Shown here: piece after piece, positions 1-6,744 of the stretch
Numbering within the stretch: position 1 is the first letter of the stretch
Layout: every line of letters begins with the position of its first letter
Assembly (NCBI GenBank): GCA_964544305.1
Contig: CAZJAZ010000061.1
Location: 1-12,420, forward strand
Reading direction: 5' to 3'
Length of the DNA: 12,420 nt
Source of the DNA: JAFDWI01 sp964544305
GTDB lineage: Bacteria; Actinomycetota; Acidimicrobiia; Acidimicrobiales; Iamiaceae
Program-made: the position numbers and the translations under genes
The notes under the pieces: generated by a model
What the model saw: the letters and a program-made list of their open reading frames with translations, nothing else
Databases searched by the model: none
Told to the model about the DNA's origin: nothing

Positions 1-40
1 ATCACCCCTGTTCGATCATGGACATCCACGAACTCGTTGT

Positions 41-134
41 TGGCGGAGAGGGTGGGATTCGAACCCACGGACGGGTTCAAACCCGTCACCTCCTTAGCAG
101 GGAGGCCCGTTCAACCGGACTCCGGCACCTCTCC
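41..134 (-). tRNA. tRNA-Ser (anticodon GCT), CCA encoded
   Basis: Read on the minus strand this is a full class II tRNA. The 7-bp acceptor stem pairs GGAGAGG with CCTCTCC. The anticodon arm is CCTCC-CTGCTAA-GGAGG, giving anticodon GCT, which reads the serine codons AGC and AGU. The long variable arm (GACGGG/CCCGTC) is typical of tRNA-Ser. The T arm is GTGGG-TTCGAAT-CCCAC. The discriminator base is G and is followed directly by an encoded CCA (positions 43 to 41). It lies 72 nt beyond the guaA stop, in the same direction, with its own promoter candidate between. Confidence 0.96.
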
Positions 135-147
135 AAGGTGAGTCATG

Positions 148-156
148 AGGATACCA
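148..156 (-). promoter_or_regulatory. Extended -10 promoter candidate for tRNA-Ser
   Basis: On the minus strand the sequence TGG-TATCCT is an extended -10 element (TGN plus TANNNT). It ends 13 nt before the mature tRNA 5' end, so a start about 7 nt further would leave a very short 5' leader. A TTGTCT at 174-179 could be a -35 box, but the 20-nt spacing is long. The same TGN-TATCCT motif occurs upstream of the large surface-protein gene. This is inferred from sequence only. Confidence 0.4.
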
Positions 157-169
157 ACTTCTGCACCCT

Positions 170-194
170 GGCGAGACAATCGTTCAGTGTCGCC
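170..194 (-). terminator. Weak hairpin after guaA, possible operon terminator
   Basis: An imperfect inverted repeat lies 12 nt beyond the guaA stop. GGC plus GACA on one side (170-172, 175-178) can pair with TGTC plus GCC on the other (188-194), with a two-base bulge and a 9-nt loop. There is no U-tract. It precedes the tRNA promoter candidate, which is where an operon terminator would be expected. Confidence 0.27.
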
Positions 195-206
195 TCTATT
201 GGGTGG

Positions 207-1760
207 CTATTCCCACTCGATCGTCCCGGGTGGTTTCGACGTGATGTCGTAGACCACTCGGTTCACGCCCGCCACTTCGTTAATGATCCGATTCGACATC
301 TTCTCAAGCAAGTCATAGGGAAGCCGCGCCCAATCCGCGGTCATCGCGTCCTCACTCGTGACCGCCCGAATGATGATTGGATGCGCATACGTGCGCTCAT
401 CGCCCATCACCCCAACCGATCGAATGTCAGCGAGGACCGCAAAAGCCTGCCAAATCTCTCGCTCAAGCCCGGCTTGGGCAATCTCGGCTCGCACGATCGC
501 ATCGGCCTGCTGCAAGATTGCAACCGCAGCACTATTGACTTCACCAATGATGCGCACCGCAAGACCTGGACCTGGAAACGGTTGACGCCACACGATTTCA
601 TCAGGCAAACCAAGTTGATGCCCAAGCTCACGCACCTCGTCTTTAAACAAGCTGCGAAGCGGCTCAACCAGATCAAACTCCATGTCGTCAGGAAGCCCAC
701 CCACATTGTGATGGCTCTTGATTTTCGCGGCATGCGATGTGCCGGATTCAATGACGTCCGGGTACAGCGTTCCTTGCACCAAGAACCGTGCATCGGCAAT
801 CGAGTTCGCAGCATCTTCAAACGTGCGGATGAACAACTCACCGATGATCTTGCGTTTTTCTTCCGGATCAGTCACGCCAGCCAAACGGTTCAGGAAGGTC
901 GCTGAAGCTTCCACGTGCACCAGTTCGATGTGCTGATGGGTGCGGAACGTTTCAACGACCTGTTCGGCTTCGCCCGCTCGCAACAAACCGTGATCAACAA
1001 ACACACAGGTGAGTTGGTCGCCGATTGCTCGATGCACAAGTGCCGCAGCCACCGACGAATCCACGCCACCTGATAATCCGCAAATGACTTTCGCGTCGCC
1101 AACCTGCTCGCGAATCAAGTCAACTTGGGTGTCGATGAATGAATCCATGGTCCACGACGGTTCGCAGCCGCACACATCAAAGAGATACGCGTCAAAGATG
1201 GTGTCGCCGGCCTCAGTGTGGATCACTTCTGGATGAAACTGCACCGCGTGGATGCGTCGTTCCACGTTCTGCATTGCCGCAACCGCCGCGTCCCGAGTCG
1301 AGGCCGTCACGTCGAAACCTTCCGGAGGACGTGAAATCGAGTCGAAATGACTCATCCACACGACGCTTGCGTCGTGAACGCCACGGGCAAGGAGCATCGC
1401 CTTCGGGTCGGTCACCGAAAGCTCGGTGCGGCCGTACTCGCCTCGCCCAGTGCGTTGCACCTCGCCGCCAAGTTGCTTTGCGATGAGTTGCGCCCCATAA
1501 CAAATACCCAGAATGGGAATCCCCAACGCAAAGATCGCTGGGTCAAGGTCGGGCGCACCATCGGCGTACACCGATGCCGGGCCACCCGACAAAATGATTC
1601 CGGTCGCCCTTTTTTGCGTGACCTGTTCAGCGGTAATGGTGTGGGGAACAATCTCGGAGTACACGTGTGCGTCTCGTACTCGCCGGGCGATGAGTTGCGC
1701 GTACTGCGCGCCGAAATCAACCACCAGTACGATTTGTTCCGGGTGGTTCTCGTCTTTCAC
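207..1760 (-). CDS. guaA: GMP synthase (glutamine-hydrolysing)
   Basis: GuaA aminates XMP to GMP using glutamine and ATP, the last step of guanine nucleotide synthesis, in the cytoplasm. The 517-residue length is normal for the family. The class I glutamine amidotransferase domain spans about residues 9-196, with nucleophile Cys87 in GICYGAQ and the His176/Glu178 pair in QFHPEV. The ATP-pyrophosphatase domain follows, with its P-loop SGGVDSS at 230-236. The C-terminal dimerisation domain ends in the conserved PPGTIEWE. The start is GTG at 1760, overlapping the guaB3 stop in a GTGA, with a Shine-Dalgarno GGAGGT at 1769-1774 (8-nt spacing) inside the end of guaB3. Translation is therefore probably coupled. 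It is the last protein gene of a five-gene operon. Confidence 0.98.
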   Translation of the reverse strand: MKDENHPEQIVLVVDFGAQYAQLIARRVRDAHVYSEIVPHTITAEQVTQKRATGIILSGGPASVYADGAPDLDPAIFALGIPILGICYGAQLIAKQLGGEVQRTGRGEYGRTELSVTDPKAMLLARGVHDASVVWMSHFDSISRPPEGFDVTASTRDAAVAAMQNVERRIHAVQFHPEVIHTEAGDTIFDAYLFDVCGCEPSWTMDSFIDTQVDLIREQVGDAKVICGLSGGVDSSVAAALVHRAIGDQLTCVFVDHGLLRAGEAEQVVETFRTHQHIELVHVEASATFLNRLAGVTDPEEKRKIIGELFIRTFEDAANSIADARFLVQGTLYPDVIESGTSHAAKIKSHHNVGGLPDDMEFDLVEPLRSLFKDEVRELGHQLGLPDEIVWRQPFPGPGLAVRIIGEVNSAAVAILQQADAIVRAEIAQAGLEREIWQAFAVLADIRSVGVMGDERTYAHPIIIRAVTSEDAMTADWARLPYDLLEKMSNRIINEVAGVNRVVYDITSKPPGTIEWE

Positions 1761-2878
1761 CGGTGTGGACCTCCGTGCACAACAAGGTCGGCTTTGCGCA
1801 GATCAGCGAGCGACTGCAAACCGCTCATCGCCATGGTGGAACGCAGCGCACCGAACAGATTCGTTGCCCCACACGTGTCAATTGCCGGGCCAGTCAAGAT
1901 CTGCTCAAGCGTGCCCACCGGCACTCCATGTTCAACACCACCGCGCGCGAGTGTTGAATGGGCCGCGCCTTGTCCCCAAAGTGCACCTTTTGCTGGGGCG
2001 TCACTCGCCGCCGCTAACGGAGGACCAAGTAAGACGGCATCGGCCCCGCACGCAATCGCTTTGGCCATGTCACCGCCGGTGGCAAGCGGGCCGGACGCGA
2101 TGATTTGCACGTAGACACCGGTCTCTTCCAAATGGCGCTTTCGCGCGGCACGCACATCGGCGATAGCGGTCGCTTGCGGCAGTCCAATTCCGAGCACCTG
2201 AGCGTTCACCGCATCGGAGGTTGCGGCTCCACCCACGAGCACGCCGGCCGCACCGGTGCGCATGAGATGGAGTGCCGCACTGTACGACGTGCAACCACCC
2301 ACAATGACGGGCACATCAAAACGACGCACAAACGTTTTCAAGTTGAGCGGCTCGGTTGCTGACGCAGTCACGTGCTCCGCCGATACAACGGTACCCGCAA
2401 GGAGCAGCAAGTCAAGTTCGGCAGCAACGATTACGTCGGCCAAATCAACGGTGCGCTGTGGAGTCACCGAACCTGCGGTTATGACCCCAGCAGCATGGAG
2501 TTCTTTGATGCGTTGCCCAACCAACTCTGGATCGATTGGGGTTTCCATGGCCCGACGAAGGATTGTGAGCGCAGCGTCATCGCTTGCTTGCGCGATGTCA
2601 TCAATGATCGCCTGCGCATTGTCGTGACGGGCCCACAGGCCCTCAAGGTCAAGAACCGCCACGCCGCCGAGACGACCGATCTCAACCGCTGACGTGGGGC
2701 TGACAACCGCGTCAAGTGGGCTTGCCAAGAAGGGAAGATCGAGGCGAAATGCTTCGATGTCCCAGGTGAGGTCCACGAGATCGCCGTCTCGAGTTCGACG
2801 GGTTGGAACAATAGAAATGTCATCAAGGTCATAGGCGACACGGGCGGTCCGTCCTCGGCCTATCTCAATTTCTGCCAC
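1757..2878 (-). CDS. guaB3: GuaB3 family IMP dehydrogenase-related protein
   Basis: This 373-residue (beta/alpha)8-barrel protein is of the GuaB3 type. It opens with EIGRGRTARVAYDLDDISIVP and has no CBS domains. Barrel segments include AGSVTPQ, the phosphate-binding ASGPLATGGDMAKAIACGAD and VLLGPPLAAA, and a flap-like LWGQGAAHSTLARGG. A GuaB3 from a cyanobacterium has been reported to have IMP dehydrogenase activity, but the role in actinobacteria is less clear. In the loop that holds the catalytic Cys in IMPDH (residues about 216-235, ahead of GIGLPQATAIADV) there is no Cys; only Cys196, 277 and 336 exist. I chose the GTG start at 2878 because GAGGAG lies 5 nt upstream and the protein then begins as the family does. 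A TTG at 2920 in the same frame has no such support. It lies between yqgE and guaA. Confidence 0.92.
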   Translation of the reverse strand: MAEIEIGRGRTARVAYDLDDISIVPTRRTRDGDLVDLTWDIEAFRLDLPFLASPLDAVVSPTSAVEIGRLGGVAVLDLEGLWARHDNAQAIIDDIAQASDDAALTILRRAMETPIDPELVGQRIKELHAAGVITAGSVTPQRTVDLADVIVAAELDLLLLAGTVVSAEHVTASATEPLNLKTFVRRFDVPVIVGGCTSYSAALHLMRTGAAGVLVGGAATSDAVNAQVLGIGLPQATAIADVRAARKRHLEETGVYVQIIASGPLATGGDMAKAIACGADAVLLGPPLAAASDAPAKGALWGQGAAHSTLARGGVEHGVPVGTLEQILTGPAIDTCGATNLFGALRSTMAMSGLQSLADLRKADLVVHGGPHR

Positions 2879-2883
2879 AGGTA

Positions 2884-2889
2884 CTCCTC
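2884..2889 (-). promoter_or_regulatory. Ribosome binding site that fixes the guaB3 start
   Basis: On the minus strand GAGGAG lies 5 nt before the GTG at 2878. It would fall inside the coding region if the upstream TTG at 2920 were used, so it supports the shorter protein. Confidence 0.7.
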
Positions 2890-2950
2890 GTCGCAGGGAA
2901 CGGTCCAGCCTAATCGGCAAGCAAGTTCACTTGGGATTCTTAACGGTGAT

Positions 2951-3469
2951 TCAGTTGAATGCTGGGTTCGCTGTGGCATGAGCAAACCATGCGACACGAC
3001 CCGGTTGGCGAGCCAAGACCCGGGACCACAAAGTGGTGGGTTCGGGGGTGGTGACATCATCGGGCTGCGCGTCAAATACCCACCAGCAACCCTGTGCGAT
3101 TTCGCCTTGCAATTGAGCGCTCCCCCATCCTGCCGACCCCGCAAAGAGACGCAACGCAAGAGCATCAATATCAACTTCATCCACTTGATGAAGGTCGATC
3201 GCGCCACTTGGGGTGAGTCCGATGACCGAATCGATCCCAACAGGTCCGCCCTGAAACAATACCGACGGGGATGTGACCGCAGAGGCCCAATCCGGCATGA
3301 CTTCCACGACGGGCATCTCACTGGGACGATTCAATACGACACCAAGGACGCCATCGGTTTGCACCGCGAGCAACAAGACGACGGTGTGGGAAAAATTGGG
3401 ATCGGCAAGTTCGGGCGTGGCGACGAGCAGCTTGCCGGCTGCTGGCACCGGTATCCGATGTGACGTCAC
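2951..3469 (-). CDS. YqgE/AlgH family protein (DUF179)
   Basis: This 172-residue protein matches the YqgE/AlgH family along its whole length. Visible landmarks are GKLLVATP (12-19), DPNFSHTVVLL (23-33), GVVLNRP (43-49), a GGPV turn (74-77) and the family hallmark GSAGWGSAQLQGEIAQGCWW (111-130). The molecular function of the family is unsettled. AlgH was first described as affecting alginate regulation in Pseudomonas, but the fold is widespread and probably cytoplasmic. The GTG start at 3469 overlaps the previous gene's stop as GTGA. No well-spaced Shine-Dalgarno is seen, so translation probably depends on coupling. A 72-nt gap separates it from guaB3, and I found no convincing promoter there. 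Confidence 0.93.
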   Translation of the reverse strand: MTSHRIPVPAAGKLLVATPELADPNFSHTVVLLLAVQTDGVLGVVLNRPSEMPVVEVMPDWASAVTSPSVLFQGGPVGIDSVIGLTPSGAIDLHQVDEVDIDALALRLFAGSAGWGSAQLQGEIAQGCWWVFDAQPDDVTTPEPTTLWSRVLARQPGRVAWFAHATANPAFN

Positions 3470-3855
3470 CCTTTGAGCGCGCGCAACACTTGCCGTGCAA
3501 CAGCCGCGTTCATTTGGTACATCGCCGACCGTGAGGTCTTGCGTGCGAGCTTGACGACTCCACCTCCGGTCAACTCATCAAACGAATCAAGACCGCTCGT
3601 GAGGGCCTCTTTGGTGGCATCGGTCGCTTTATAACCCATGCCCGTGAGCGCTTTGACCACGTCACTCTGCGCAACCGGCTGCGGCGCTGCCCCAGCGATG
3701 ATACGCAACGCATCCTTGGTGATTTCTGCGCCCTGTTCGACCGCTTCTTGGGGCGAAAGGGTGGCACTTTCTTCACCGTCAATTGATGCCAGCCATCGTC
3801 GGACCTTGGTTACGAGGTCGGCGTGCGTTTCACCTTCGAACGATAAGGTTGCCAT
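3466..3855 (-). CDS. Hypothetical protein, 129 aa
   Basis: I do not recognise this protein. It is largely helical by composition and has no signal peptide or membrane segment. Residues 1-40 are mixed and acidic. Residues 63-88 (QSDVVKALTGMGYKATDATKEAL) have the spacing of a UBA-like or RuvA C-terminal three-helix motif, with a conserved-looking GMGY turn. The tail (100-129) is basic, with KLARKTSRS and RQVLRALKG. That mix could suit nucleic-acid or protein binding, but this is inference. The ATG at 3855 follows the upstream stop by 9 nt and has no clear Shine-Dalgarno. Its stop overlaps the yqgE start. The tight placement and intact frame argue for a real gene in the gua operon. Confidence 0.78.
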   Translation of the reverse strand: MATLSFEGETHADLVTKVRRWLASIDGEESATLSPQEAVEQGAEITKDALRIIAGAAPQPVAQSDVVKALTGMGYKATDATKEALTSGLDSFDELTGGGVVKLARKTSRSAMYQMNAAVARQVLRALKG

Positions 3856-3864
3856 TGCACAACG

Positions 3865-4893
3865 TTACGCGTCGCCGTCTTGAATTGCGAGGATGGCTGT
3901 CAGACCAGGCGCCAGCATCATCATTCTCCGGCGCGTGGCATCAAGATCCGCCTCTGGTGACGTACGGTCTTCAAGCACCATCAGGTAGTAGTCCTCCCCT
4001 AGTGGGCAGAGCACGAGGTCCATGCTGTCGCTTTCAATGACCACATCTCGTACCTTGCCAAAAGGTCCGTCGCGGAACGCGCCGGACGCCGATTGCAAAC
4101 TCTTGAACAGTCCACTAAACGTCGACGAGAACGCATCGAACTCAAAGTCTGGGTCAACGGTATTCCCAACAAGTTCAATCTCTTCGTCGGTACGGACCAC
4201 ACTCACCGCAACCGATGCGGGAAGGTCTTTGGCGAGTTCGAGCAGGATGCCGGGAACCGCTCTGGGATCTGAGATGCGCCCGCCCGGTTGCGTCTCATGG
4301 TCAAGCATGCGGCGTGCCAACGTGCCATCGCCACTCGAGATTGGCTCATACACACGGTCACCAAGACGAGACGACAGGCCCGATTTCGTAACGCTCGTGC
4401 CCATACCACCACGGTCGACTCCGTCATTTCCTCGACGCCCAACGAGTTGTCCGGTCGTTGCATCATCGGGCCGATTGTCACGGTGTTCGTCAACAGATGG
4501 GACGTCGTCGTCGGGTTCGTCGGCAGCATCGGAATCATCGCCGTCGTTGCTGGCTGCGGAATCGCTTAACTCGTCGTTCGCAGACTCGTCGATTTCGCCG
4601 TTATCGTCGTCTCCATCGTCTTCGCCTTCTGTGGAGGCCTCAGCGATCGCATCGTCTAGTTCAAGCGTTTCGTTTTCGTCATCGTCGCCGACCACAACCT
4701 CGTCGACTTCGTCATCGACGGCTTCTTGTCCTCGTGTTGAACGATGCGGCAGGTTCGCTTCATCAACCGGCGGACGGGACACCCCGGTGAGTCGATTGGC
4801 ATCCACTTGACGGCCGAGCGACTTCATGTTGAAGCGTTTCCGGGCAGCGATCTGTTCGAGTCGCTCCTGGTGCTCGTCGTCAGATTGGGACAT
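3865..4893 (-). CDS. Acidic protein with C-terminal Roadblock/LC7-like domain
   Basis: This 342-residue cytoplasmic protein has two distinct halves. The N-terminus begins with a short charged helix (1-25). Residues 57-144 are very acidic: I count 42 Asp or Glu in 88 residues, certainly disordered. Residues about 205-335 look like a Roadblock/LC7 fold: a leading helix VPGILLELAKDL, strand VAVSVVRTDEEIELV, a long helix FSSTFSGLFKSLQSASGAF, paired strands VRDVVIESDSMDLVLCPLG and DYYLMVLED, and a last helix ATRRRMMMLAP. Roadblock proteins often dimerise and regulate small GTPases such as MglA. No GTPase gene is in this window. The ATG at 4893 has GAGG 5 nt upstream. It is the first gene of the gua operon. 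The Roadblock assignment is by pattern only. Confidence 0.82.
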   Translation of the reverse strand: MSQSDDEHQERLEQIAARKRFNMKSLGRQVDANRLTGVSRPPVDEANLPHRSTRGQEAVDDEVDEVVVGDDDENETLELDDAIAEASTEGEDDGDDDNGEIDESANDELSDSAASNDGDDSDAADEPDDDVPSVDEHRDNRPDDATTGQLVGRRGNDGVDRGGMGTSVTKSGLSSRLGDRVYEPISSGDGTLARRMLDHETQPGGRISDPRAVPGILLELAKDLPASVAVSVVRTDEEIELVGNTVDPDFEFDAFSSTFSGLFKSLQSASGAFRDGPFGKVRDVVIESDSMDLVLCPLGEDYYLMVLEDRTSPEADLDATRRRMMMLAPGLTAILAIQDGDA

Positions 4894-4941
4894 CGGTTCC
4901 TCAGGGGGCGTTCACGTACAGGGGCTTCGAGTCGCGACAGG

Positions 4942-4965
4942 TCACGTCAACTCTGCTTGATGTGA
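4942..4965. repeat. Inverted repeat in the divergent guaB / operon promoter region
   Basis: TCACGTCAA (4942-4950) and TTGATGTGA (4957-4965) are 9-base arms separated by 6 nt, with a single G-T mismatch. The repeat lies between the two divergently transcribed units, about 50 nt upstream of the leftward operon start and about 120 nt upstream of guaB. It could be an operator for a dimeric regulator or, on plus-strand RNA, a hairpin. No regulator can be named. Confidence 0.45.
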
Positions 4966-4999
4966 GATCGTGGACCTCGACTCAATACAGGCGTGTTAT

Positions 5000-5027
5000 C
5001 GGACAATGAAACCCAAATCATGATACT
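5000..5027 (+). promoter_or_regulatory. Promoter candidate for guaB
   Basis: CGGACA (5000-5005) as a -35 box and GATACT (5022-5027) as a -10 box each match four of six consensus bases, with a 16-nt spacer. This would give a leader of about 50 nt. A second possible -10 box, TAGACT, lies at 5043-5048 without a matching -35. On the opposite strand TATCAT (5020-5025) overlaps and could serve the leftward operon, also without a clear -35. All are weak sequence-based guesses. Confidence 0.3.
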
Positions 5028-5086
5028 TCGCCGCGCTCTCGTTAGACTTCATTCACCTTCCCACGACAAGCCACGAGGTGTCGCCC

Positions 5087-6604
5087 ATGGACCGTCCCCG
5101 GAATCTCTTTTCCTCCGAGGACGATGGCGCGCGATTTCCCGCCAAGTTCGCCAAGGAAGGCCTGACTTTTGATGACGTCTTGTTGCTTCCCGCGGAGTCG
5201 TCAGTTCTCCCCTCACAAGTCAACACGTCGACGCGTTTAACACCTTCGATCGAACTGAAACTCCCCATCGTTTCAGCAGCAATGGACACGGTCACCGAAG
5301 GTCGTTTGGCGATCGCAATGGCACGTGCTGGTGGAATCGGCATCATCCATCGCAATTTGTCGATTGAAGATCAGGCTTCCGAGGTCGACATTGTCAAACG
5401 CTCACAATCAGGCATGATCGTTGATCCGGTCACCTTGGGGCCAGATGCGCTGGTGTCTGATGCGCTTGATCTCATGGAGCACTACCGGATTTCTGGCGTC
5501 CCGATCACCGATCCGAATCAACGTTTGGTGGGGATTCTTACTAACCGAGATCTGCGATTTGTTGACGACGTTGATCAGCCCATTGCGAACGTCATGCGCA
5601 AACCGCCACTCGTGACGGCTTCACCGGGGACCACGCTTGAAGAAGCCAAGGCGTTGTTCTGGGAACACCGTATTGAGAAGCTTCCGGTCGTGGGTGATGA
5701 TGGACGCTTGTGCGGATTGATCACGGTCAAAGACATCAAGAAGCGACGTCAGTACCCTGATTCGACTCACGATGCGTCAGGGCGTCTGCGCTGTGGCGCT
5801 GCCGTTGGGACCGGGCCAGATGCGTTGGATCGGGCCGAGGCGCTTGTCGCGGCAGGTGTTGACGTGCTGGTCGTTGACACGGCGCACGGCCACTCGCGTG
5901 GTGTGCTCGATGTGGTCAAAGAGGTGAAGAGTCGCTTTGACATCGAAGTGATTGCCGGCAATATTGCGACCGCACTTGCGGCAGAAGCGCTGATCGGGGT
6001 TGGGGCTGACGCGATCAAAGTTGGGATCGGTCCGGGTTCGATTTGTACGACGCGCATTGTTGCCGGTGTTGGGGTTCCCCAGTTGACCGCGATTTATGAC
6101 TGTGCCGAAGTTGCGCATCGTCGTGGGGCGACGGTGATCGCTGATGGTGGACTGCAATTTTCTGGAGATGTGGCCAAAGCCATTGCCGCTGGTGCCGACA
6201 CAGTGATGCTGGGATCGATGCTTGCTGGCGTTGACGAATCGCCGGGCGAGGTCGTGCTCCACCAAGGTGAGCGGTACAAGGAATACCGGGGCATGGGTTC
6301 AATGGGGGCAATGAAGACCCGCTCGTTCTCGAAGGATCGGTATTTCCAGGGCGATGTCAGTGATGCGGACAAGTTGATCCCGGAAGGCATTGAGGGGCGA
6401 GTCGCCTATAAAGGGCCGGTCGCAAACGTGATCTACCAGCTTTCAGGTGGTTTGCGTGCGGCGATGGGTTACTGCGGGACCGAAACCGTTTCAGAAATGC
6501 AAGACCACGCGCAGTTTGTGCGGATCACGGGTGCGTCGTTGCGGGAAAGTCACCCCCACGATGTGACGATCACCAAAGAAGCACCCAACTACCGCGAGCG
6601 CTAA
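5087..6604 (+). CDS. guaB: Inosine-5'-monophosphate dehydrogenase
   Basis: GuaB oxidises IMP to XMP with NAD+, the rate-limiting step of guanine nucleotide synthesis. The 505-residue length and all landmarks are canonical. LTFDDVLLLP is at 26-35. Two CBS domains are inserted at about residues 108-225 (ISGVPITD and IEKLPVVGDD lie within them). The catalytic loop GIGPGSICTTR carries Cys320. The phosphate-binding IADGGLQFSGDVAKA follows, then the YRGMGSMGAM loop from residue 400 and the flap RYFQGD with the Arg418-Tyr419 dyad. I chose the ATG at 5087, which has GAGG at 5075-5078 with 8-nt spacing. The in-frame GTG at 5078 overlaps that ribosome site. The gene is divergent from the operon carrying guaB3 and guaA. 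Confidence 0.98.
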   Translation: MDRPRNLFSSEDDGARFPAKFAKEGLTFDDVLLLPAESSVLPSQVNTSTRLTPSIELKLPIVSAAMDTVTEGRLAIAMARAGGIGIIHRNLSIEDQASEVDIVKRSQSGMIVDPVTLGPDALVSDALDLMEHYRISGVPITDPNQRLVGILTNRDLRFVDDVDQPIANVMRKPPLVTASPGTTLEEAKALFWEHRIEKLPVVGDDGRLCGLITVKDIKKRRQYPDSTHDASGRLRCGAAVGTGPDALDRAEALVAAGVDVLVVDTAHGHSRGVLDVVKEVKSRFDIEVIAGNIATALAAEALIGVGADAIKVGIGPGSICTTRIVAGVGVPQLTAIYDCAEVAHRRGATVIADGGLQFSGDVAKAIAAGADTVMLGSMLAGVDESPGEVVLHQGERYKEYRGMGSMGAMKTRSFSKDRYFQGDVSDADKLIPEGIEGRVAYKGPVANVIYQLSGGLRAAMGYCGTETVSEMQDHAQFVRITGASLRESHPHDVTITKEAPNYRER

Positions 6605-6617
6605 CCCCGCCTTTCCA

Positions 6618-6689
6618 CTTTTTGGGTGCAAACTTTGCGCTTTTTGGGTGCAAAACTGGTCGAAAAACAGACCAAAAGTGCACCCAAAA
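6618..6689. repeat. Threefold TTTTGGGTGCA repeat with long hairpin potential
   Basis: Two direct copies of CTTTTTGGGTGCAAA start at 6618 and 6640 (22-nt period). An inverted copy, TGCACCCAAAA, lies at 6679-6689. The second direct copy (6642-6652) pairs perfectly over 11 bp with the inverted copy. Within that, TGGTC (6657-6661) pairs with GACCA (6670-6674) around an 8-nt loop, leaving a 4x4 internal loop. It lies between the converging guaB and Nudix genes and may end transcription from one or both sides. However, no U-tract follows either arm, so it is not a textbook terminator. It may be a dispersed intergenic element. Confidence 0.6.
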
Positions 6690-6744
6690 TCTGGTGTTGG
6701 CATGCTTGCTGTGGAATTGGTGTAGGCGGGTTTAATGGGTGGGC

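Noticed and set aside
10..33. A GTTCG/CGAAC inverted repeat just downstream of tRNA-Ser as its terminator.
   Set aside because: Only 5 bp of outer stem with a poor inner stem and no U-tract; too weak to call.
18..905. A 295-codon plus-strand open frame across the tRNA and guaA.
   Set aside because: It runs antisense through a tRNA and a conserved enzyme, so it is a shadow frame. The tRNA and guaA assignments are unambiguous.
2879..2920. A longer GuaB3 from the in-frame TTG at 2920.
   Set aside because: The added 14 residues do not resemble the family, and the strong GAGGAG sits right before the GTG at 2878.
2879..2950. A separate promoter for guaB3-guaA in the 72-nt gap after yqgE.
   Set aside because: A TAGGCT could pass as a -10 box, but nothing like a -35 or TGN lies at proper spacing.
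4022..4810. A 262-codon Ser-rich open frame on the plus strand opposite the acidic protein.
   Set aside because: It is the mirror of Asp/Glu codons, which give Ser-rich frames on the complement. It has no ribosome site or domain and lies wholly over a well-supported gene.
5087..6604. guaB and guaB3 as a recent duplication.
   Set aside because: They share only the barrel core motifs; guaB3 lacks the CBS domains, catalytic Cys and Arg-Tyr flap. They are ancient paralogues.
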